A stretch of 5,345 bases of DNA from contig JAFAPL010001020.1 in assembly GCA_019247135.1 (NCBI GenBank), forward strand, positions 1 to 5,345. The letters are read 5' to 3'. Below are positions 1 to 5,345 of this stretch, one piece after another. The stretch is from Chloroflexota bacterium. GTDB taxonomy: Bacteria > Chloroflexota > UBA6077 > CF-72. The notes under the pieces were generated by a model that saw only the letters and a list, made by a program, of their open reading frames with translations, did no database searches and had not been told where the DNA came from. The translations under genes were made by a program, and so were the position numbers. Positions within the stretch are counted from its first letter, which is position 1. Each line of letters starts with the position of its first letter.

Positions 1-568
1 TCGGTGCAGTGGCGCCTCCGAAAATCAGCGGCGCGATGTAGACCTGTACCTCGGCCACGAGACCGAGGCGAAGCAGCTCGAAGTTGAGAGTTGCGCCACC
101 TTCGACCAGGACGCGTTCAACACCTAGCCGATCGAGCGTCTGCATCGCGGCAGTGAGGTCCACTTTCGGGGCACCGCACCGGTAGACCTCGACGCCGCGG
201 GCCTGCAGGCCAGGGTCGTGTGTACCGGCCGGGGCGAAGAGGAGGATCCGCGCTGGACCGTGCGTGAGGAAGCGCGCATCTGGCCGCAGCGCCAGCGAGG
301 ATGTAACCCCCACCTTCGCGGGATTCTCGGGCAGGCCACGGGCGACTCGCTGCGCGCGCAGCTCGGGCGAGCGGACCGTCAAGCGCGGGTCTTCGTCGAG
401 CAGCGTTCTCCCGCCCACCATGACCGCGTCCACGGAGGCCCGCAACGCGTCGACGCGCGCGCGGTCCGAGTCCGAGGAGATCGGCGCGCCTTGCCGTTCA
501 ACGGTGTCGATCTTGCCGTCCGCGGTCGAGGCGACGTTGATCACTACGAACGGTCGCACTACCCCCAT
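1..568 (-). CDS. RibD C-terminal-type reductase (5-amino/2,5-diamino-6-ribosylamino-pyrimidinone phosphate reductase family), partial, C-terminus off window
   Basis: Translating the minus strand from the ATG at 568 gives 189 residues open to the left edge, so the C-terminal end (probably some 30-40 residues) is missing. Visible landmarks are the opening strand VINVASTADGKID (residues 9-21), TVERQGAPISSDSDRARVDALR (22-43, given as two joined blocks TVERQGAPISS and DSDRARVDALR), the nucleotide-binding VDAVMVGGRTLLDEDPRLT (46-64), and VERVLVEGGATLNFELL (150-166) followed by VYIAPLIFGG (177-186). This is the pattern of the RibD C-terminal reductase domain, closest to the archaeal-type stand-alone reductase. 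Such enzymes use NADPH to reduce the ribosylamino side chain in riboflavin synthesis, in the cytoplasm. An in-frame TAG at 613-611 shows that no deaminase domain is fused upstream, unlike classical bifunctional RibD. Only this ATG is available; no clear Shine-Dalgarno precedes it. No other riboflavin gene is visible, so a general dihydrofolate-reductase-like oxidoreductase remains possible. Confidence 0.85.
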   Translation of the reverse strand, partial: MGVVRPFVVINVASTADGKIDTVERQGAPISSDSDRARVDALRASVDAVMVGGRTLLDEDPRLTVRSPELRAQRVARGLPENPAKVGVTSSLALRPDARFLTHGPARILLFAPAGTHDPGLQARGVEVYRCGAPKVDLTAAMQTLDRLGVERVLVEGGATLNFELLRLGLVAEVQVYIAPLIFGGATAP

Positions 569-611
569 TGTGGGTCGTCGGCGCTCGCACAGTGTGTCGA
601 AGACGGCGGTC

Positions 612-617
612 TATGAT
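612..617 (+). promoter_or_regulatory. Candidate -10 box for a leaderless yceI-family transcript
   Basis: TATGAT differs from the sigma-70-type consensus TATAAT at one base. Its end lies six bases before the GTG at 624, so a start seven bases downstream of the box would place +1 on the G of the start codon. There is no Shine-Dalgarno between box and GTG, which fits a leaderless mRNA. No convincing -35 element is seen at the usual 16-18 bp distance. The box lies in the 55-bp spacer between the two divergent genes, which must also hold the promoter of the minus-strand reductase; I could not pick out that one. Confidence 0.45.
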
Positions 618-623
618 GGCTGC

Positions 624-1190
624 GTGACCAGCAGCCCAACTCAGGCCGCCAGCATCTCGGGCGGGACCTGGACGATCGACCCGAACCACAGCCTGATCGA
701 ATTCGCCGCCAAGCATTTCGACATCGCGTACGTCAAAGGCCGGTTTCGCAAGTTCTCGGGCACTGTCAACGTCAATGAGCAGGACCTGTTGCGCTCGACA
801 GTCGAGCTGACCATCGATGCAGCCTCGGTGGAGTCGCAGGCGGTGCAGATGCGCGAGGATCTGATCCGCGGCGAGGAGATGCTCGAGGCCGAGAAGTATC
901 CAACCATCACCTTCAAGAGCACGCGCATTCAGCAGAAGGGCGGCAATCAGTTCGTCGTATCTGGTGATCTCACCATGCGCGGCATAACCAGGCCGGTCGA
1001 GCTGCCGCTGGAGTTCGGTGGCCTCGTCTCGACGCGTATGGGCATGCGTGCAGGCTTCTCTGGGTACCTGACGATCAACAAAGGCGACTTCAACGTGCCG
1101 TTCACGCGCGAGTTCGAGCCGGGTCGCAAGGTCGTCGGCGACGAGATCAAGGTCGAGCTGCAGATCGAGCTCGCGCCCCAGCAGAGCTAG
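624..1190 (+). CDS. yceI: YceI-family (lipocalin-like, polyisoprenoid-binding) protein
   Basis: The product has 188 residues, within the usual 170-190 of the family. The hallmark opening GTWTIDPNHSLIEFAAKH spans residues 14-31, followed by VKGRFRKFSGTV, the block EAEKYPTITFKSTRI, the strand pair VSGDLTMRGITRPVELPLEF, then GFSGYLTINKGDFNVPF and the closing strand VVGDEIKVELQIEL. The fold is an extended antiparallel beta-barrel that in characterised members holds a long-chain isoprenoid such as a quinone-like lipid. No signal peptide is present, so this is a cytoplasmic-type member, unlike periplasmic E. coli YceI. GTG at 624 is chosen because it is the first start codon just ahead of the conserved opening. 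The frame stays open upstream to 264, but that extension lies antisense to the reductase gene and resembles no YceI sequence. Family assignment is firm; the ligand and physiological role are unknown here. It converges with the operon at 1409-5345. Confidence 0.93.
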   Translation: MTSSPTQAASISGGTWTIDPNHSLIEFAAKHFDIAYVKGRFRKFSGTVNVNEQDLLRSTVELTIDAASVESQAVQMREDLIRGEEMLEAEKYPTITFKSTRIQQKGGNQFVVSGDLTMRGITRPVELPLEFGGLVSTRMGMRAGFSGYLTINKGDFNVPFTREFEPGRKVVGDEIKVELQIELAPQQS

Positions 1191-1203
1191 CGCGACGTAT
1201 CTG

Positions 1204-1266
1204 CGCGGGCTGCCGCTCGATCAGCCCAATAGCAATTAACTTTGCAAGTTGAACAATCTGGACGCG
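1204..1266 (+). repeat. Direct repeat, copy 1 (63 bp) in convergent intergenic region
   Basis: This copy starts 14 bp after the yceI-family stop codon and matches 1346-1408 at 60 of 63 positions, with a fixed offset of 142 bp. Differences are at 1213 (C/G), 1235 (A/G) and 1237 (T/C). Each copy holds two short dyads: GGGCTG (1207-1212) with CAGCCC (1222-1227), and AACTT (1238-1242) with AAGTT (1246-1250) around TGC. Allowing a one-base gap, weak similarity continues a few bases to the left (TATCTG against TATTTGC). No U-run follows either dyad, so a standard intrinsic terminator is not evident. Confidence 0.9.
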
Positions 1267-1268
1267 AC

Positions 1269-1282
1269 AGCGCCAGCCCGCG
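1269..1282 (-). repeat. 14-bp inverted partial copy of the direct repeat
   Basis: AGCGCCAGCCCGCG is the exact reverse complement of CGCGGGCTGGCGCT at 1346-1359, the left end of repeat copy 2. It matches the equivalent part of copy 1 (1204-1217) at 13 of 14 positions. It lies in the 79-bp spacer between the two copies and could pair with copy 2 across 63 nt or with copy 1 across about 51 nt. Identity stops abruptly on both sides. Confidence 0.75.
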
Positions 1283-1345
1283 TGTGTCAGCGCGGACGCG
1301 ATGGAATAAGGTGCTGGTCAGATCTCCTGCTCGGGTGTTATTTGC

Positions 1346-1408
1346 CGCGGGCTGGCGCTCGATCAGCCCAATAGCAGTCAACTTTGCAAGTTGAACAATC
1401 TGGACGCG
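1346..1408 (+). repeat. Direct repeat, copy 2 (63 bp), abutting the vWA-protein stop codon
   Basis: This is the second copy of the sequence at 1204-1266. Its right end is the base directly adjacent to the TAG stop codon (1411-1409, minus strand) of the BatA-like gene, and similarity to copy 1 ends precisely there. The dyads are GGGCTG (1349-1354) with CAGCCC (1364-1369) and CAACTT (1379-1384) with AAGTTG (1388-1393). Relative to copy 1, one change falls in the loop of the first dyad, one lies between the dyads, and the third turns a T-G pair into C-G in the second. The hairpins are therefore preserved or improved. Confidence 0.9.
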
Positions 1409-3277
1409 CTAGGTCTTGCGGTGGAACCACCACCACTCGACGAACAGGAGGGGCAGGACCAGCGCGGCGAGGGCGGCCCAGAACTCCTTCTGCAGGGGGG
1501 TAAGGCCCGCATCTTCCGCCGGCGGGCTATTCGACAGGCCCGTCAGGCGGGGGCGAATGTCGCTTTCGTCGCGGTCCGTCAGGTTGGCGGCGAACAGGTC
1601 GTCATCCATGGTCTGCTGGCCACCCTGAACGATCTGCTGTACGCGGTACAGCCCTGGCACGTCCGTCGCGGTGTAGGTGATCTGGCCCTGGCCAGCTGGA
1701 AAGTCGGACGTCTGATCGGTAGGGCCGACCACGCGGACGCGGTCAACCTGTGGCAGCGGTGAGAGCGTCTCCGGGTCACCGGTGTGGACCTCCGGGTTCT
1801 GGACGACACCCGCGGGCGACAAATAGGCCAACACGTTGGACATCAAAATCGGAAATGCGGGCATCTGTGGCAGGTTCGAGGTGCGCAGGTCAAAAGGCAG
1901 GATCGTCACCCGACGGTCACCATCCTGGCCGGCCGCCATGAGCGGTGTGCCGTCCGAGGTGGCAACGAGCGGCCTGGCCCACCTGGGCATGTCCAGCTTC
2001 GCGGCCTGGTCGACGTTGAGGTCGCGAATGTCGACGAAGGACAGCAGCGGATCATCTCGCTCCCAGGTCGCGACCCGTGGGCGCGGAACCGATCCGCTGA
2101 CGTGGAACGGCCCATGATCTGGTGGATTGACCACCAGCAGGTTGCCGCGTGGCAGCAACGGTGGCAGATAGTTGTCGAACACGATCACGTCGAAGCGATC
2201 GGCCTCTACGGCCAGGTACCGCTCCGCTGGAATTCGATACAGGTCGACGTTGGGCAGCAGCGTCAGCACTTTCTCGAGAAACTGATTGCCCGGGCTCACG
2301 AGCAGCACCTGCGCCGGCTTGTGCTGCGTCAACACGGCGTACGCCGTGTCGTCCAGACTGAGCCCGTCGGTGCCTGAGATGCTGTCAACGTGGAGGCTAG
2401 CCGACCGCGCGCCAGCGGGGAGCTCTTCGAAGACCTGATCAGTGTGGCCGTTCGGGTCCAGGTCGATGGGCCGCTGTTCAACCGTCTGCCCGTCCACGGA
2501 AATGGTCAGGTTGGCGTGCGCGGGCTGATCAGAGAAATTCTCGACGTGTGTGAAGAGCTGTTGACGGCGGTTGTCACGCGGGTCCGGACGGCTGGAAATC
2601 GTCGTGACCGCTACGTTGCCGGCGGATGTGCCGACCTGAACGACGTCAACGAACCCGAGGTCGTCTGGCAAGTCGGGCGGCAGCGCGAAGGCTCCGTCGG
2701 TGAACAGGTAGATGCGCCTGGAGCTGGGATCACCTCCCAACGAGCGCGCCAGCAAGAGTGCCTCACGCATGTTCTCGGATGCGCCCGACGGCCGCGCCGA
2801 GTCGAGTGCGCGCTCGACCTGGTGGCGGTCCGACGTGGCCGCCGCGATCACGTCGGGGTGCGCTTCTGCAAGGATCGCAGTTGCAACCGAGTTCTCGGGC
2901 AGTCCCTCGAGCGTGCCACGCGCGGCGTCAATGGCTTTGGCAAACCGGCTTGGCTGGACGTCGGTCGCCTGCATGCTGGCGGAGGCATCGATCAGCAGAA
3001 TCGCCTGTACCGGTTTCTGCCCGAGCTGTTCTGAGAAGGGTCTGGCAACGGCGATCGTTACGAGCGCCAATGCGACGAGCTGCAAGAGGAGCAGCAGGTT
3101 CCACTTCAAGCGTTGGAGTGGCTCGTGGGCGGCCAGGTCGCGGATCAGGTCGTTCCACAGGAACGTCGATGAAACTTCCTCGTCGTGCCGTCGGACTTTG
3201 AGCAAATAGAAGATGACGACGATCGGGAGGGTGACGCCGAGGGCGAGCGCGAGCGGGCTGAGGAAACTCAGGCTCAT
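1409..3277 (-). CDS. BatA-like membrane-anchored von Willebrand factor A domain protein
   Basis: The product has 622 residues. Residues 1-80 form a BatA-type N-terminal module: a hydrophobic segment at about 8-27, a basic loop containing KVRRHDEEVSSTFLWNDL, and a second hydrophobic segment at about 59-78. A vWA domain follows (about 91-215) with the metal-site motif D97-A-S99-A-S101 in LLIDASASM and a later LFTDGAF (T193, D194). Residues about 220-312 look like a beta-sandwich. Residues about 320-490 (AQVLLVSPGN, FDVIVFDNYLPPLLPRGNLL) resemble the glutamine-amidotransferase-like fold often found in such proteins. A C-terminal hydrophobic helix (about 598-616) ends in HRKT. Charges next to the helices suggest that residues about 81-597 lie outside the cytoplasm. 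I find no cysteine in the whole protein, so the amidotransferase-like part cannot be a catalytic amidotransferase. The start overlaps the DUF58 stop codon by ATGA, indicating coupled translation; no separate ribosome site is seen. Likely an adaptor or client partner of the MoxR ATPase; the exact function is unknown. Confidence 0.9.
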   Translation of the reverse strand: MSLSFLSPLALALGVTLPIVVIFYLLKVRRHDEEVSSTFLWNDLIRDLAAHEPLQRLKWNLLLLLQLVALALVTIAVARPFSEQLGQKPVQAILLIDASASMQATDVQPSRFAKAIDAARGTLEGLPENSVATAILAEAHPDVIAAATSDRHQVERALDSARPSGASENMREALLLARSLGGDPSSRRIYLFTDGAFALPPDLPDDLGFVDVVQVGTSAGNVAVTTISSRPDPRDNRRQQLFTHVENFSDQPAHANLTISVDGQTVEQRPIDLDPNGHTDQVFEELPAGARSASLHVDSISGTDGLSLDDTAYAVLTQHKPAQVLLVSPGNQFLEKVLTLLPNVDLYRIPAERYLAVEADRFDVIVFDNYLPPLLPRGNLLVVNPPDHGPFHVSGSVPRPRVATWERDDPLLSFVDIRDLNVDQAAKLDMPRWARPLVATSDGTPLMAAGQDGDRRVTILPFDLRTSNLPQMPAFPILMSNVLAYLSPAGVVQNPEVHTGDPETLSPLPQVDRVRVVGPTDQTSDFPAGQGQITYTATDVPGLYRVQQIVQGGQQTMDDDLFAANLTDRDESDIRPRLTGLSNSPPAEDAGLTPLQKEFWAALAALVLPLLFVEWWWFHRKT

Positions 3278-4176
3278 CGCACGACGTTGCGGCGGCGCAG
3301 CACGTCGAAGACCAGGTTTTCGAGTGCGGTACTGGTGTCGATCGGCACGTACGTCATGCCGTGCCGCGCGCAGAACGACTCGACCGTACGGCGCCAGTCC
3401 TGGAGCCGTTGCCCATACAGCCGGATCGCGTCGTTGTTCAAGGTCACCGACACGGCTGCACCGCTTTCGCGATCGATCAGTCGGACGTCGCCGCCGAGCG
3501 CCGGCCGAAGCTCCTGGGGCGACAGCGTGTGCATGACCACGACTTCCGCCGAGCGGCCCGCCAGCCGCGCCAGCGCACGCTCCCAGCTCGGCGAGAGCAG
3601 ATCCGAGAGCAGCACGGTCAGGCCACCTGTCCTGCTCGTGAACGTGTTCAGCGACTGTTCGAGATCGGTCGGCGCGTTGATGCCGCCGAGCACAGGCGCG
3701 AGCTGCGTCGGGCGGAAATCTTCGAGGAAGTTCAACATGGCGCCCGCGCGCCCGCGGCCCCAGGACGGGCCGAAGCTGTTGGCGGAGGCGCTCAACGGCC
3801 AGACGAATAGCCTGTTCGCGGCGTTCAGGGCGATGTAGCCGAGCGCCGCGGCAAGCTGTCGGGCATAGCGCAACTTGGCGGGGTCGCCCCAGTCCATGCT
3901 GCGGCTGGCGTCTAGCAGGAGGTGGACGTTGAGGACTTCTTCCTCCTCGTACAGGCGCACGAAGAGCGTGTCAGTGCGGCTGAAGATGTTCCAGTCGACG
4001 CGGGCGGGATCGTCGCCCTCCACGTAGTGGCGGTAGTCGGCGAACTCCAGGCTCGAGCCTTTGCGGAGCGAGCGGCGGTCGCCCTGGCCCTGGCCGACGA
4101 GGCGTCTGCGGCTCACCAGGCTCAGCCGCTCCAGGCGGCGGGCGAACGCACCGTCAAGCAGCGTTTGCGAGCTCAT
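3274..4176 (-). CDS. DUF58 domain protein with vWA-like metal site
   Basis: The product has 300 residues, normal for compact DUF58 proteins. The signature region lies at about 40-94: GSSLEFADYRHYVEGDDP (40-57), VDWNIFSRTDTLFVRLYEEE (60-79), and VHLLLDASRSM (84-94). The latter carries the complete D89-x-S91-x-S93 metal-ion-dependent adhesion site, and SD at 191-192 in the next strand fits the rest of the site. No signal peptide or membrane segment is visible, so it is probably cytoplasmic. DUF58 proteins are regularly encoded between a MoxR ATPase and membrane-bound vWA proteins, as here, and are thought to act with the ATPase in maturing or remodelling protein complexes. The ATG at 4176 opens the conserved N-terminus (LDGAFARRLERLSLVSRRR). 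Upstream on the coding strand is G-rich DNA but no classical Shine-Dalgarno. The TGA overlaps the next gene's ATG by four bases. Confidence 0.93.
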   Translation of the reverse strand: MSSQTLLDGAFARRLERLSLVSRRRLVGQGQGDRRSLRKGSSLEFADYRHYVEGDDPARVDWNIFSRTDTLFVRLYEEEEVLNVHLLLDASRSMDWGDPAKLRYARQLAAALGYIALNAANRLFVWPLSASANSFGPSWGRGRAGAMLNFLEDFRPTQLAPVLGGINAPTDLEQSLNTFTSRTGGLTVLLSDLLSPSWERALARLAGRSAEVVVMHTLSPQELRPALGGDVRLIDRESGAAVSVTLNNDAIRLYGQRLQDWRRTVESFCARHGMTYVPIDTSTALENLVFDVLRRRNVVR

Positions 4177-4200
4177 CGGGGTCGACCCACCCCCCGACCG

Positions 4201-4219
4201 CCTCCCTGTCTCAGGGAGG
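4201..4219. repeat. G/C-rich stem-loop in the moxR-DUF58 gap, possible dispersed palindromic element
   Basis: CCTCCCTG (4201-4208) and CAGGGAGG (4212-4219) form a perfect 8-bp stem with a TCT loop. Past one G/G mismatch two more pairs are possible (CC at 4198-4199 with GG at 4221-4222). On the operon's coding strand it is preceded by C-rich and followed by G-rich sequence (GGGGGGTGGG type). This resembles palindromic intergenic elements I recall from Chloroflexota genomes; only one copy is visible here. It lies in the 88-bp gap between the MoxR stop and the DUF58 start, the only real gap in the operon. It lacks a U-run, so it is not a classic terminator, but it could attenuate transcription or protect the upstream mRNA segment. 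Confidence 0.6.
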
Positions 4220-4264
4220 GGGAGTAGATTTTGAAGGAGGAGTGGGGAGTCCAGAGCAGCAAAG

Positions 4265-5295
<1,031 letters not shown>

Positions 5296-5299
<4 letters not shown>

Positions 5300-5345
5300 T
5301 TTTGATTCTGATCCAGGGAGCTGAAATAGTCCTTCACCAGGTCGC
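5296..5345 (-). CDS. C-terminal end of an unidentified protein, first visible gene of the operon (partial)
   Basis: Reading the minus strand from the right edge gives two bases of a split codon and then DLVKDYFSSLDQNQK and a TGA at 5298-5296. The TGA shares four bases (ATGA) with the MoxR start codon, the same junction type as DUF58/BatA further down, which supports a real gene. Fifteen residues do not allow identification. The Y-F-rich, charged ending recalls the tails of large membrane proteins that sit beside MoxR in similar clusters (DUF4175-like and related), but this is from memory and weak. Confidence 0.6.

Noticed and set aside
264..623. Upstream in-frame extension of the YceI-family gene
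   Set aside because: It lies antisense to the well-supported reductase gene, encodes Arg/Ser-rich sequence without similarity to YceI, and the family's conserved start follows the GTG at 624.
1207..1251. Intrinsic bidirectional terminator between the convergent genes
   Set aside because: The two dyads are short and not followed by a run of T on either strand; factor-dependent termination or no termination here is equally possible.
1204..1408. Possible minimal CRISPR array
   Set aside because: There are only two copies, each 63 bp with a 79-bp spacer holding an inverted fragment of the repeat, and no cas gene is near; sizes do not fit CRISPR.
1187..1411. Open frame continuing after the BatA-like stop codon, with a stretch (LAKLTAIGLIERQP) vaguely like a short SHOCT-type helix
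   Set aside because: The second repeat copy is in a different frame, so the repeat is not kept as protein-coding, and the remaining residues look random.
4234..4242. AAGGAGGAG resembling a Shine-Dalgarno on the plus strand
   Set aside because: No plus-strand gene with a sensible start follows; it lies over the end of the minus-strand MoxR gene and its 3' gap.

Overview
The window is GC-rich bacterial DNA, tightly packed, with no RNA genes, CRISPR array, transposase or prophage genes. No taxonomic marker is present. The combination of a MoxR/DUF58/long vWA-protein operon, a stand-alone archaeal-type riboflavin reductase, a probable leaderless GTG start and a palindromic G/C-rich intergenic element looks to me most like a high-GC Chloroflexota genome. 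That is an impression from gene style, not a demonstration.

Left part (1-1190): two divergent genes share a 55-bp spacer. On the minus strand is the N-terminal 189 residues of a RibD C-terminal-type (pyrimidinone phosphate reductase/dihydrofolate reductase fold) reductase that runs off the left edge. On the plus strand is a complete YceI-family lipocalin-like protein of 188 residues without a signal peptide. Its GTG start lies just where transcription would begin from a TATGAT -10 box.

Middle (1191-1408): a 218-bp convergent intergenic stretch. It holds two 63-bp direct repeats (60/63 identical, 142 bp apart, each with two small hairpins) and a 14-bp inverted partial copy between them. The second repeat ends exactly at the stop codon of the neighbouring gene.

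Right part (1409-5345, all minus strand): an operon read right to left. It starts with the last 15 codons of an unidentified protein, then a MoxR-family AAA+ ATPase (ATGA overlap with the former), an 88-bp gap with a strong G/C-rich stem-loop, a DUF58 protein with an intact vWA metal site, and (again by an ATGA overlap) a 622-residue BatA-like membrane-anchored vWA protein. Known biology of MoxR AAA+ proteins suggests that the ATPase remodels or activates a client using the vWA proteins as adaptors. The two vWA proteins probably sit on opposite sides of the membrane: DUF58 in the cytoplasm and the large BatA-like domain outside.

I see conserved, recognisable families rather than an evident new defence or mobile system. 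The least explained parts are the duplicated repeat at 1204-1408, the stem-loop element at 4201-4219 and the non-vWA half of the BatA-like protein.
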